From contig CM042017.1 of NCBI GenBank assembly GCA_023525715.1, positions 81,373,357 through 81,437,356 of the forward strand: 64,000 nucleotides of DNA, written 5' to 3'. Position 1 is the first letter of the stretch, and the number at the start of each line of letters is the position of its first letter. Below are positions 15,429 to 28,573 of the stretch, one piece after another. The notes under the pieces are model-generated. The model did no database searches. It had not been told where the DNA came from and saw nothing but the letters and a program-made list of their open reading frames with translations. The DNA is from Cichorium intybus. Its lineage: Eukaryota; Streptophyta; Magnoliopsida; Asterales; Asteraceae. Made by a program: the position numbers and the translations under genes.

Positions 15429-18395
15429 TGTAACGACCCAAAAATCTCGAAATTATATTCGAGAAAATACGTAAGGAAAAGACCAAAAATATTTTGAAAG
15501 TTTTAAAATAATTTACTTAGAAATGTGGTAAAATACCAAATGTTTGGAGAAAGATGATGAAAAAGGGCAAAATGGTCATTTGACATCCAAATGACTTTTA
15601 AGTAAGGAAAAATATGATTTTTGGAGCTAATATGTAATGAAATAAAAAATTTTGACACCAAATAATGGTGATAAGTATTTGAAAGTTAATTCTAGTAAAA
15701 AAGGGTAATTTGGTCAATTTGCCATAAAAGGGTAATTTGGACCCTAGACCATGTGAAGGACCAAATATGTAAAAATATTGTTTACTTGTGGCAAAAATAT
15801 AAGAAAAGAAAGTTTTATGTGATAAAAATTGATTATAGTGGTCAAAGTCCAAGGAATGAAGGTTCAGGGACTAAAATTGAAAATATGGAAAATATAAAAA
15901 TGAGAAAATATCTCATTAATCAACATCAAACTCAGAAGAAAGTTCTAGAGGAATCGTGAGAGAGCCAGAGAGAGTTTCAGTGATCGGGTTTTGAGTTTTT
16001 GAAGATTTGAAAGAAATTTACTTGGAATTGAAGAATTCCAAGCCATATAAGGTTAGTAATCTTGTCTTTAGGGTTGTCTAACCCATTTCTTATGAATAGG
16101 TTACTGTAGCTTCGAGAATCTAGTGGCTAGAGGAGGATTATCCTATGATTCCTAGCCTTAATTTGTGTCTTAATCACTATCTCAACTTAATATAACATTT
16201 GAAAGTGTTAAGAATCAAGAAAATGAATTTTTGGCTCAAGAACCGTAGTTCACGGGTCCTTGTGATCAAAGATGGTTTTAATGGTTTTTATGAAGTTCAA
16301 TATACTATAAAAGATGGAAGAAATCAGTTGTAAGAGATAGTTTAAAGAAATTTCAGTTTTTGGACCAAAAATGTCAAAAACGGGATTTTATGAGAACAAT
16401 TGAATTAATGAGTTGAAACTGATTTCATATAGGTCTAATGGTTTTGTTAAGTTAAAAATGTCATAAAAGAAGTAACAAATCAGTTCCAAGCTTTAAAAAC
16501 TCACTAAAATAATTTTTGGTGAAAAATGGCGTTTTCGGAAGAATTTTCAAGATTTTAAAGAAGGTTTGATGATTTTGAAGTTTAAAAATAAGTGTAAGTT
16601 GGTATTTAAGGCCTAGATATGACCCTAAACCAATTAAGTTAAGTATTAAGAGCTTAATGGGGCGAATAGTGAAACTGCAGTTTGAAAAATCGCCAAATAA
16701 GGCAATCTGCTTTGCCTTCGCGTCGCGACCACACCTTGGTCGAGTCGCGAGGTGGCACCCGCAGCCTTCGAGTCGCGACCACACCCTTGGTCGAGTCGCG
16801 AAGCGGCGGCTGCAGAAACATGCAGTGAGTCTCCTGCCAAGTGATTTTGAGTTTTTAGATTTTGACCAATACTTGTCCGTTTGACCCCAAATTTTAAACA
16901 TAGGTCTATTATGGCCCAAAACTTCATGAAAAATTGTCAGAATCGAAATACGACCCTCCGAGGGTACTGTAGTAAAATACGTAAAAAAACGATTTAATTA
17001 AAGTTGGTCATTTTAAAGTTATATATTTATTATGACCCAATAGAGTATCATAAGGGCTCTAATGAGTTATAGAGTCAATAGAAATAAATGTTAATGTGTT
17101 ATATATTAAATATAGGTTTATGCCAAGTGATTATTGAATCAAAAGAGTATAAATACAAGGAACGTGTAGTCAATCCACTAGCAATACACGAGGTGAGTAC
17201 ATGCAGTATTTTTACCCATTATGGGGTACATGGCAAGTAAGTATTTTCAATATTTCTTATAAAATTTCTATATGTGAAATTATATGCAAGAGTATTATTT
17301 CTAACTTTTTTGTGAAAGTATATTTTGAATACAAGTTATACATGTTTGAAAGTATGGATAGGCATATAGCCATAAAATGTTTAAGAAGTATGTTTTGGTT
17401 ACAAATTGTATATGTTTTCAAGTATGAAATGGCGTATAGCCACAAGATGTTTGGAAAGTATGATTTGGCATTAAGCCTAAAATGTTATAAAGACATGTTT
17501 TAAACATATGGTTTATGTGAAACGAAAGTTATGTATTTGGCATCTAGCCATAAAGACATAAAGTGATGTAGTTTGGCACTTAGCCACAAGTTATATGTAT
17601 ATGGGAAATGTTCAAGCAAGCAGCAAGTATTTTGTATGACTGGTAATTGTAGCAAGCAGCGTTAGTAAGGGAACTATGTTCCAACCTACCCGGGTTAGGT
17701 AAGGGGTCTACTGGGAAAAAGCCCCATCGCGAAGTAGATCGCCTCAGCACTTCTATGGTGAGGATTGATCCGTTCTTTCTAGCCATAGAGACTTGGGGTA
17801 TCACTTATGGTGATTAAAGCCCTAAGTATAAAAATCCAGCAAGCTTATAAAACCAGTCAAAGAAAGTAAAAAAGAAGCAAATTTTGAAAAGTATATTATG
17901 AAGTGATTTTGAAAAGTAAAAAGTTATAGTATGTTACTACTATAAAGTTTTGAAAGATGTTTTTGTTGTAAAGTATGTTATGAAATGATTTCGAAAAGTA
18001 AAGAGTTATAGTATGTTATTACTATAAAGTTTTGACAGAAGTTTTATGTTATAAATTTTATAAAAAGCTGGAAAAGGAGTTAAAGGTTTGGGTCTAAAAC
18101 TCATGTAACTCACGAGACATTATTGTCTTACGTATTTTATGTTTTGCCATGTATTTCAGGTTAAAAGCTAAGGTATATTTGGTAGAAGTTTAGCTGGAGT
18201 GGAGCCCGAGTTAGCTCCCGTCTTGGACTCAAGGTTTAATCCTTTCTTGCTTACTATGGTTAGTTTTGATATGGATTTGTACACCCATTGTTTTTAAACA
18301 TGTAAATTGTCGGTTATTGATAAACCGTATTTTTGTATTCATGAAATTTTATAAAAAACCATAGTATTTACAAACAGTAGAAATGGGGTGTCACA
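15429..18395 (+). repeat. 3' LTR of the LARD, 2967 bp
   Basis: Begins TGTAACGACCC after the polypurine tract and ends GGGGTGTCACA. Inside, at about 16718-16802, lie two GC-rich near-copies of a 30-bp word built on GTCGCGACCACAC and TTGGTCGAGTCGCGA, each able to fold on itself; this contrasts sharply with the AT-rich surroundings. A block CCTACCCGGGTTAGGTAAGG near 17695 is also present in the 5' LTR. Confidence 0.85.
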
Positions 18396-18792
18396 GTTTC
18401 CAACTGTTAAGTGTGAGCACACAGGTGGATCATTGATAAATAACTATTTGGTAACTCATTTTCTTTTTCTAATATCACATGATTCTTGAAAATCTATATA
18501 TTATGTAGGGTTTCTTGAGATTTGAAAGTACCTTGAGAAACCATTTTGTTAGGCCTATTGGTTTGCAAAACCAAGGCATGCGTAATATTGCCTTTTCAAT
18601 TAATGTGGTCTTTTTCTAATTCATAAAACATCATTACTAATTTTAGGCTCATATTTTTATATAAAATGGTAACATGTATTCATTATAAAAACAACAATAA
18701 TTTTGCCTTTCAGATCAAGAAAATTTGGATCTAGGCTATGTATGGCACGAGAAACACAAACGCACAAATACATACACACACATACACACACT

Positions 18793-18929
<137 letters not shown>

Positions 18930-19022
18930 GTGGTTGCAACTTTAAGATTAAATATACTATGACAAATTTGAGACATTAAAACGAGGAAGGCGTAATTAGA
19001 AAGAGTATATGTGAATATTGAA

Positions 19023-19430
19023 GGGAAAATCTCAGAAAAACCTAACATATTTTCATCAAATTGTTAAAAAAAACGACTGTATTATTTTTTAGTACATTAA
19101 AACCCATATATGTTCTGAAATGTCTGGTTTAAGATTTCTAATCTTATAAAAACTCAATATATTTCATCCAATCATTAAAAACCCACTATATTATATATTT
19201 TTTAGTGCGTTAAAACTCCTATATTTTGTGAATTATGTAATCTAATAAATTCTAACCATCAAACACTTAAGATTCGGTTACCTAGCATTTGTATTTGTCT
19301 AAGATTTACCGATCTGAAACCTTACATTAGACAATTTAAAAAATATAAGGGTTTTAATGCACTAAAAATAATATAGTGGTTTTTTAAAGAATTAAGTGAA
19401 AATATTTTGGGTTTTTTATGAGATTTACCC
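19023..19430. mobile_element. Foldback MITE in unit 3
   Basis: Same element and same position within the unit as in unit 1: about 400 bp upstream of the TATA box of the defensin-like gene. Confidence 0.7.
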
Positions 19431-19846
19431 AAATTAAATGCTCATAATCCACATTGATTTAAATTATTTGACTATAGTTAGACTAAACGATAGATTTTAA
19501 AAAACAAATTAATTTTACCCTCTAGTTATTAAATTTAAAAATAAGCATACATATGTCTAAAAAATTTAGAACAAAATAGTTCTTTTATTCTATAATTATT
19601 TTGAAAAGAAATAATTATTTAAATAATGTTTGTGGCAATATGTAATCATATTATTTGTTTCAAAATGATTTGGAAATATACAAAAATGGTATTTTAAATA
19701 ATATGGTAAGATATAACTTTTCGATTAATTAATAAATCTTTAAACATTAATATGATATCTTTAAATTCATGAGTATACATAGACTCTAGACTCCTATATA
19801 TAAGGTTTATCAATAAAATAAAATAGAAACAAACTAACTTTAAACA

Positions 19847-20572
19847 ATGGAGAGGAATTCATTGGTAACAATGTGCTTAACAATGCTTTTTGTATTCATA
19901 TCAGGTAAGTGTTATTAAAATTTTTGTTTATTTGTACTTAAACAATATATTTAACTGCATCGAAGATCACTAGTTCACAATCGTTGCTTTATGATATATA
20001 TTAGAAAGAGTATTTACAATGGAACATCATGCTAATGTTTATTATGCAAAAAGACGTGCAAACTAATACATATATATGCTTCTTTAAATTCACAGTTTCT
20101 GGCGGTGGAGCAAGAAAGGAGCTAGCAGGTGTTGTACTATTCTAATTATGTATCGAATAATATTATTAAACAATTTAGTAAAAACTTATATGACATGCAT
20201 CTTCCAAATAAAATAAAATTGCAATCCATATATAAAATCTGCGCTAATCGATTCTTCTTTAACTTGCACCGGTGATAATTTTTTATATACAAAATTAAAA
20301 AAATCGAGTTTGAAGTTTTTAGTGCTAATACCATGAAATATAACAGAAGTTTTCTATTTGATAAAATTATGACAGGTGCAATCTCGTCACTACCTCCAAC
20401 AATTGAAAATTCACTACGAACAGATTGTGATACTTGGTTAGACTGCATACCATTTTGTTCACATTTTCCACATACTTTACCGATATGTGTGGTACATATT
20501 TGCGGCTGTATAGTAGAGCCAAAGATTGTTGCAAAAGAACACATGAGTAAAGACAATTTTGTACACTCTTGA
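19847..20572 (+). CDS. Defensin-like secreted cysteine-rich peptide, copy 3
   Basis: Exons 19847-19904, 20096-20128 and 20376-20572 give 95 residues. Splice sites, the signal peptide and the six-cysteine pattern are as in copy 1. This copy has the simplest intron 2, without any internal duplication, so it may show the ancestral state. An 8.6-kb retroelement lies upstream, ending about 1.45 kb before the ATG; the TATA box at 19795 and the foldback MITE stay between them. Confidence 0.72.
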
Positions 20573-21950
20573 TCAATAAAAATCTCTTTTCAAATCCACT
20601 ACACAAACAAAAATAATGATTGAATGTTTATTTATTTGATTTTCCATCATTCATCCTTAATTATAATTTATTATAACCGATTTTTCTTTCTTTTGTGCAT
20701 ATAAGAATCACATTTGATAATGAGATAAAATAACTTTTTTATTTAACAACATAATAAGATCTAGGATAACCAAGTATATAAGAAAATATCTTAAAACTAT
20801 AATGCTTAAGATTTTCAAAATAATTCCAAATATCGTTTCGTTAACGAAGATGCACAGTCTTCTTCATTAACGAAATTCGATTTTGTAGAATCCAAACCTA
20901 TTTTTATGTCCAATATATTGTCAAATAAATTATATATAGATAACACGAAACGTTTGATAGTGGGTTTTGTTTTTCTAGAGTGATTCCTTTTTATGAGTCA
21001 CACAACTATATTTTTTGTCACATCAATCATATTAGTTACTCGGAGACCTGATTTTGATGGTGCGTTAGAGTTGTTTGGTCTATATGAAATGTTTTAAAGA
21101 AATGACTCTTGGGATTACATGAAAGAAATAATATTTGATTTCTTGATTTTTGACATTTAGTCGGATACTTGTAGAGAGTACCCAAATATACCCATGTCTG
21201 ACGACTCGTACTACGTATTTGAGTCTATTTAGTGAATAGCATGCATTTGTTTCTAAAACAAACACCGAATGCTTGGGTTCCACATCATGCAATTAGGATA
21301 TTGTATTCAGGGAAGTCAATTAAACTCAAACTACTTTTATAATAGATCATAATTCGGTGCATGTTTTAATTTAGGAAAAGATGGACGAAATAGATAGTAC
21401 ATTAAATAACGTTATTTATCTTCTTATGTAGAACTTTTGAAAAGCTTCATAATTATGGTAGTGTCCTCCATATACAATGCATGTTTCACTATAGTAATTT
21501 GATAGATTTTGCAAAGTACAATGCCCCAACAATAATTAAAAATCTGAACAAAGAGAGCGACGATAAGGTACAACACATTAATATTCGTCAAACTAAAGAC
21601 GTCAAAACACATTAATTCTTATGACAGTTGTTTATAAGTGTGTTTTTGTGTTACTAACGGTCAATATAGTTGAACCTTTTTGTTAGAGTTTTTTGTTCAT
21701 TGTACGAGTCGTGTTACTATTCATTGTCTGTTGTATATTGTAAACTGGTTCACCTTCATGGAAACGAGCTAGATTACTATCAGTTAAGGGTCTTGGTGTC
21801 CTTGCAACTTAAAATATTTTACATTCATTTTTGAAAGCTTAAGTTTGATTTAAAACTAGTTAGGTTGTACCATTTATGTCTAATGCAAAAACCGATATTT
21901 TCTCATTGGAAAAAAGTAAAAGTACATGTACATTATAATATATATATATC

Positions 21951-22380
21951 AATAAAGTCCACCTTTGATGCGGGCCCTATCATGAAGGATCGGGACCTTA
22001 TGTTTCTAGAGGCCCGGGATCGTGTGACGAAAAGCATTTGACGGAACGAGCCATAACATTGGCGACGGGGCTTCGTTTTCGGCCAACAAAGAAACGAATC
22101 AAAGCTTGGAGCAAGGAGCACAAAAAATGAATGTCCCAAAAGGGCCTAGCCAATTATTTTAGTCAAAAAACACTTTTTAGATGGAGTTATGGACCATTAT
22201 ATGTTTTTTTTGTAATTTCCGAGTTTTGTTTCCGAGTTTCTTTTTGGCCCATGGCCCTTTTCAGGCTTGATCGAATTACTTCTTCATATTTACAATTTGC
22301 CTGTTTTTCCTAGACTAGATTTTTTTATGAAACATGAGTATTCACTCCAGATGTATTTTTCTTGTTTTAAACAAAATTTG
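21951..22380 (+). pseudogene. Gypsy 3'-end relic in unit 4 (first part)
   Basis: Same relic as in the other units, cut at ACAAAATTTG by the Copia-type insertion; the rest resumes at 25170 and ends near 25284. Confidence 0.68.
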
Positions 22381-25164
22381 TGTTAGGAATCAGACAGGGT
22401 ACACGCAGCGAAAACACTATCACACACACACACGAAAGCAGAAAATAAAGCAAAAGATAACACAAGGATTTTACGTGGTTCGGATTCGGTGTCAATCCTA
22501 CATCCACGGGCTGCAACTGAGTTTTCTTATTTTTACTCTATGAAGATTACAATTACAATTGTTGGTGCCGCGCTTAACAAATGAAGAAAACAATCCTATT
22601 TATAGGATTTTAGAGCCGTAATCGTTCCTTTGTTTTCTTTCTTTCACATGTGGATTTAATATTAAATTATGGTAGGCTCCTTTATGCTTTTCACCAAACA
22701 CGGCACAGACACATATATACAATTCAATTGCAAATTGAATTGTAAACCAATTTACAGTTATGGTCCTTGAGCTATAAACAATGTGTCAAATTGTTCATGG
22801 TTCCACCAAACCCAACAATCTCCCACTTAGAGACATGAACAATACAGTAACTCCAGTAATCTTCAACCAAATCAGTCTTTCATGCTTCCAGTTCCTAAGA
22901 ACAAGCTAAGACACAGTCAATTTCCTAGTTGCAGCCGCCCCTCATCATCAAGTACTAGAAGGGCCAGTTGAAGCTCGTACAAGCTCCAACTCAGTCGTGG
23001 TCAATACCGCCATCGACTCATCCCCTGTCACAACCGGCTTGGACACTCTATCGGATCCAGAGATACACCGAGGACCACTAACACTCTCCAAACTTTGCAA
23101 ACTTCCAACATGAGAGAATTTTCCAGTCTTAGTCTTCAAAACCCAACGGCTCTTTGTAACTGTACCTGAAACACACCTCGTGTTCCCACTGTCACAAAAT
23201 CCCCTGAATGGTTTAGACTTTCCGACTCGTTCAACTAACATCCCCTTGGCTCCAGAATTCATGTTTGCGAAATGAACTCTCTTAGCACTAGATTTAGCGA
23301 ACCTGATTTTGTCATGCTTAACGGGGACGGTCATACTTCCCTCAGCAGGTACGTCAACCATATATAATGACCCACGCTTCATACCTTGAGCAATCACCGA
23401 ATTACCATTGACCACCCTCCATGTACCACCACCAAACCTTACTTCCAGTCCTTGTTTATCCAGCTGACCAACAGAAATCAATTTCTTCTTCAGCTCCAGA
23501 ATCACCCTGACATTCTTCAGGTTCCATGTAGTTCCGAATGAAGTAACCAGATCAATATCTCCCATGCTCGTTACTTGAAGCATCTCGTCATTTGCTAATC
23601 GTACCTTCCCAAAATCTCTATCTTTTAGATTCACCATCGTTTCTCCGTTGTCCATGGCGTGAAACGAAGCCCCTGAATCCATGACCCAAGAGTCTACAGA
23701 ACTTTCCATACTTAGTATCAGTGCATCATCCTCAGACACACTCTCAGCACCAGCAATGTTCAATTCTTTCTTTGGACATTGACTCTTAACATGTCCCACC
23801 TCTTGGCAGTTCCAGCACTTCACATTCTTCCAAGTTCTAGATGAACTTCTTCCTCGGCTCCCATTGTTCCTGCTATTCCTTCTACCTCTGTCCATATTCA
23901 ATAACGCAGAAGAAGATGATCCACCTTGATTTTTGCGTCTGATATCCTCGCCCAAAACCAAGTCTCTAACCCCTTCAAAAGTCATACCACTAGCTCCCAC
24001 GGAGCTAGTAACAGCCGTAACTGTTCCGGACCAGCTATCAGGTAGTGAAGCTAGCAGCAGTGCAGCTTGAGTTTCATTATCAAATTTAATTCCGACAGAT
24101 GATAATCTGGACAGAATTGAATTTAAATTGTTAATGTGAACCGTAACTGAACTTTCATCATTCATCCTTGTAGTGAACAGATCCCTCATCAAGAACACCT
24201 TGTTAGCCGCCGACGGTTTCTCATACATGTTCGTCAGAGCATCCATCATACCACGTGTCGTGGTTTGATTCATGATGTTGAAAACAACGCTCTTTGACAA
24301 CAACAATGTAATAACCGCCCTAGCTTTCTTGTTCTTTGAGTTCCAAACATCTTCATCAGCTTTTTCCATTTTCTCCGGCTTGTCCCCAAGTACCACATCC
24401 AAGTCTTTCTGACATAGCAATGCTTCTATTTGCATTTTCCACCAACTAAAATTAGAACCGTCGAACTTCTCGATTACAATATTGTCTTTAGCCATTACGA
24501 CAAACAAGAAACAAATTGAGACAATGAAACAGACTCAACAATGGTACGGGCCTGACCGATTCGTTCAGTGTACTCGTGTGTGACAGAACAGTACCCTTCA
24601 AAGTACCAAGGCACGATTAATAGAAATTAGTTTCTGATGTGGAAGATCAGACAAAACTGCAACCACAGAGCATACTTTAATTTCTAAAACCGAGACCTCC
24701 TCCAAAACCCGAAGCTCTGATACCAGTTGTTAGGAATCAGACAGGGTACACGCAGCGGAAACACTATCACACACATACACGAAAGCAGAAAATAAAGCAA
24801 AAGACAACACAAGGATTTTACGTGGTTCGGATTCGGTGTCAATCCTACATCCACGGGCTGCAACCGAGTTTTCTTATATTTACTCTATGAAGATTACAAT
24901 TACAATTGTTGGTGCCGCGCTTAACAAATGAAGAAAACAATCCTATTTATAGGATTTTAGAGCCGTAATCGTTCCTTTGTTTTCTTTCTTTCACATGTGG
25001 ATTTAATATTAAATTATGGTAGCCTCCTTTATGCTTTTCACCAAACACGGCACAGACACATATATACAATTCAATTGCAAATTGAATTGTAAACCAATTT
25101 ACAGTTATGGTCCTTGAGCTATAAACAATGTGTCAAATTGTTCATGGTTCCACCAAACCCAACA
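22381..25164 (-). mobile_element. Copia-type TR-GAG element inserted in unit 4
   Basis: Two 437-bp LTRs (22381-22817 and 24728-25164, TGTTAGGAATC...CCCAACA) flank a 1.9-kb interior. The element reads on the minus strand: primer site at 24714-24725 (GCTCTGATACCA on plus), polypurine tract at 22818-22828. ATTTG at 22376-22380 and 25165-25169 is a perfect 5-bp target duplication. I count about six substitutions between the LTRs, so insertion is fairly recent. The only frame is a gag-protease type protein; integrase and reverse transcriptase are absent, so it would need helper enzymes. This fits terminal-repeat retrotransposons with GAG (TR-GAG). Confidence 0.9.
22948..24495 (-). CDS. Copia gag-protease type protein of the TR-GAG element
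   Basis: Uninterrupted frame of about 515 residues; the Met before AKDNIVIEKFDG is preferred because it matches Copia gag starts, though an in-frame Met lies four codons upstream (24507). The N-terminal 220 residues are Copia gag (FDGSNFSWWKMQIEALL, later LLASLPDSW). A CCHC zinc knuckle, CWNCQEVGHVKSQC, is followed by the aspartic protease motif DSGASFHA. After the protease region (LISVGQLDKQGLEV, GSLYMVDV) the expected integrase is replaced by a Ser/Lys/Val-rich tail of about 120 residues that I cannot place. Gag would form particles; the intact frame suggests it was recently functional. Confidence 0.88.
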   Translation of the reverse strand: MAKDNIVIEKFDGSNFSWWKMQIEALLCQKDLDVVLGDKPEKMEKADEDVWNSKNKKARAVITLLLSKSVVFNIMNQTTTRGMMDALTNMYEKPSAANKVFLMRDLFTTRMNDESSVTVHINNLNSILSRLSSVGIKFDNETQAALLLASLPDSWSGTVTAVTSSVGASGMTFEGVRDLVLGEDIRRKNQGGSSSSALLNMDRGRRNSRNNGSRGRSSSRTWKNVKCWNCQEVGHVKSQCPKKELNIAGAESVSEDDALILSMESSVDSWVMDSGASFHAMDNGETMVNLKDRDFGKVRLANDEMLQVTSMGDIDLVTSFGTTWNLKNVRVILELKKKLISVGQLDKQGLEVRFGGGTWRVVNGNSVIAQGMKRGSLYMVDVPAEGSMTVPVKHDKIRFAKSSAKRVHFANMNSGAKGMLVERVGKSKPFRGFCDSGNTRCVSGTVTKSRWVLKTKTGKFSHVGSLQSLESVSGPRCISGSDRVSKPVVTGDESMAVLTTTELELVRASTGPSST

Positions 25165-25799
25165 ATTTGATCCTAGCCATGGTATTCGTTAAATCAACAT
25201 ATTTTAGAAGAGGTTTTCCAGAATAGGTATTCTGTGAAGCAACAGCATTATTATGTGTTTCTGTGCTTGTAGCCTACATCAACCTTTTAGAATTATATAA
25301 GCCAACTTGAATAACTATAATCTATGACTAACTAAAACCCTAGAATTGTAATGTAACTAATATGGCACTAAATATGTAGCAGACAACAATAATAATGGGG
25401 ATAACTACAGGGTTTCCAACTGTTAAGTGTGAGCACACAGGTGGATCATTGATAAATAACTATTTGGTAACTCATTTTCTTTTTCTAATATCACATGATT
25501 CTTGAAAATCTATATATTATGTAGGGTTTCTTGAGATTTGAAAGTACCTTGAGAAACCATTTTGTTAGGCCTATTGGTTTGCAAAACCAAGGCATGCGTA
25601 ATATTGCCTTTTCAATTAATGTGGTCTATTTCTAATTCATAAAACATCATTACTAATTTTAGTCTCATATTTTTATATAAAATGGTAACATGTATTCATT
25701 ATAAAAACAACAATAATTTTGCCTTTCAGATCAAGAAAATTTGGATCTAGGCTATGTATGGCACGAGAAACACAAACGCACAAATACACACACACACAT

Positions 25800-26336
<537 letters not shown>

Positions 26337-26433
26337 CAAGTGGTTGCAACTTTAAGATTAAATATACTATGAACAAATTTGAGACATTAAAACGAGGAAG
26401 GCGTAATTAGAAAGAGTATATGTGAATATTGAA

Positions 26434-26840
26434 GGGAAAATCTCGAAAAAACCAACATATTTTCATCAAATTGTTAAAAAAACCACTGTATTTTTTTAGT
26501 ACATTAAAACCCATATATGTTCTGAAATGTCTGGTTTAAGATTTCTAATATTATAAAAACTCAATATATTTTCATCCAATCATTAAAAAACCACTATATT
26601 ATATATTTTTTAGTGCGTTAAAACTCCTATATTTTGTGAATTATGTAATCTAATAAATTCTAACCATCAAACACTTAAGATTCAGTTACCTAGCATTTGT
26701 ATTTGTCTAAGATTTACCGATCTGAAACCTTACATTAGACAATTTAAAGAATATAAGGGTTTTAATGCACTAAAAATAATATAGTGGTTTTTTAAAGAAT
26801 TAAGTGAAAATATTTTGGGTTTTTTTATGAGATTTACCCA
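26434..26840. mobile_element. Foldback MITE in unit 4
   Basis: Same element and position as in the other units, with small indels near 26447 and 26490. Confidence 0.7.
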
Positions 26841-27255
26841 AATTAAATGCTCATAATCCACCTTGATTTAAATTATTTGACTATAGTTAGACTAAACGAT
26901 AGATTTTAAAAAATAAATTAATTTTACCCTCTAGTTATTAAATTTAAAAATAAGCATACATATGTCTAAAAAATTTAGAACAAAATAGTTCTTTTATTCT
27001 ATAATTATTTTGAAAAGAAATAATTATTTAAATAATGTTTGTGGCAATATGTAATCATATTATTTGTTTCAAAATGATTTGGAAATATACAAAAATGGTA
27101 TTTTAAATAATATGGTAAGATATAACTTTTCGATTAATTAATAAATCTTTAAACATTAATATGATATCTTTAAATTCATGAGTATACATAGACTCTAGAC
27201 TCCTATATATAAAGTTTACCAATAAAATAAAATAGAAACAAACTAACTTTAAACA

Positions 27256-28158
27256 ATGGAGAGGAATTCATTGGTAACAATGTGCTTAACAATGCTTTTT
27301 GTATTCATATCAGGTAAGTGTAATTAAAATTTTTGTTTATTTGTACTTAAACAATATATTTAACTGCATCGAAGATCACTAGTTCACGATCGTTGCTTTA
27401 TGATATATATTAGAAAGAGTATTTACAATGGAACATCATGCTAATGTTTATTATGCAAAAAGACGTGCAAACTAATACATATATCTGCTTCTTTAAAATC
27501 ACAGTTTCTGGCGGTGGAGCAAGAAAGGAGCCAGCAGGTGTTGTACTATTCCAATTATGTATCGAATAATATTATTAAACAATTTAGTAAAAACTTATAT
27601 TACATGCATCTTCCAAATAAAATAAAATTGCAATCCATATAAAAATTCTGTGCTAATCGATTCTTTTTTAACTTGAGGTGGTGATAATTTTTATATACAA
27701 AAATAAAAAATCGAGTTTGAAGTAAAAACTCGATTATGTATCGAATAATATTATTAAACAATTTAGTAAAAACTTATATGACATGCATCTTCCAAATAAA
27801 ATAAAATTGCAATCCATATATAAAATCTGCGCTAATCGATTCATCTTTAACTTGGCCGGTGATAATTTTTTATATACAAAATTAAAAAATCGAGTTTGAA
27901 GTTTTTAGTGCTAATACCATGAAATATAACAGAAGTTTTCTATTTGATAAAATTATGACAGGTGCAATCTCGTTACTACCTCCAACAATTGAGAATTCAC
28001 TACGAACAGATTGTGATACTTGGTTAGACTGCATACCATTTTGTTCACATTTTCCACATACTTTACCGATATGTGTGGTACATATTTGCGGCTGTATAGT
28101 AGAGCCAAAGATTGTTGCAAAAGAACACATGAGTAAAGACAATTTTGTACACTCTTGA
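27256..28158 (+). CDS. Defensin-like secreted cysteine-rich peptide, copy 4
   Basis: Exons 27256-27313, 27505-27537 and 27962-28158 give 95 residues. Six cysteines are unchanged; one Ser is replaced by Leu early in exon 3 (GAISLLPP). Intron 2 has the same kind of 190-bp duplication as copy 1, suggesting shared descent or exchange between units 1 and 4. The TATA box reads TATATATAAA at 27204. Confidence 0.72.
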
Positions 28159-28484
28159 TCAATAAAAATCTCTTTTCAAATCCACTACACAAACAAAAAT
28201 AATGATTGAATGTTTATTTATTTGATTTTCCATCATTCATCCTTAATTATAATTTATTATAACCGATTTTTCTTTCTTTTGTGCATATAAGAATCACATT
28301 CGATAATGAGATAAAATAATTTTTTTATTTAACAACATAATAAGATCTAGGATAACCAAGTATATAAGAAAATATCTTAAAACTATAATGCTTAAGATTT
28401 TCAAAATAATTCCAAATATCGTTTGGTTAACGAAGATGCACAGTCTTCTTCATTAATGAAATTCGATTTTGTAGAATCCAAACG

Positions 28485-28573
28485 CAAACGCACAAATACA
28501 CACACACACACAAATACATACACACACACTAAAGTCCACCTTTGATGCGGGCCCTGTCATGGAGGATCGAGAC
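28485..28573 (+). repeat. Scrambled remnant of a fifth array unit
   Basis: Short patchwork: a piece like the ACGCACAAATACACACAC block of the unit is joined directly to the piece that starts AAAGTCCACCTTTGATG and runs to GACCTTATG. In complete units these pieces lie about 1 kb apart and in the opposite order. The patch ends exactly where the TGATGTAGGG end of a Gypsy element begins. It looks like a fifth unit collapsed by deletion or illegitimate recombination and then hit by the Gypsy insertion. Confidence 0.7.
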
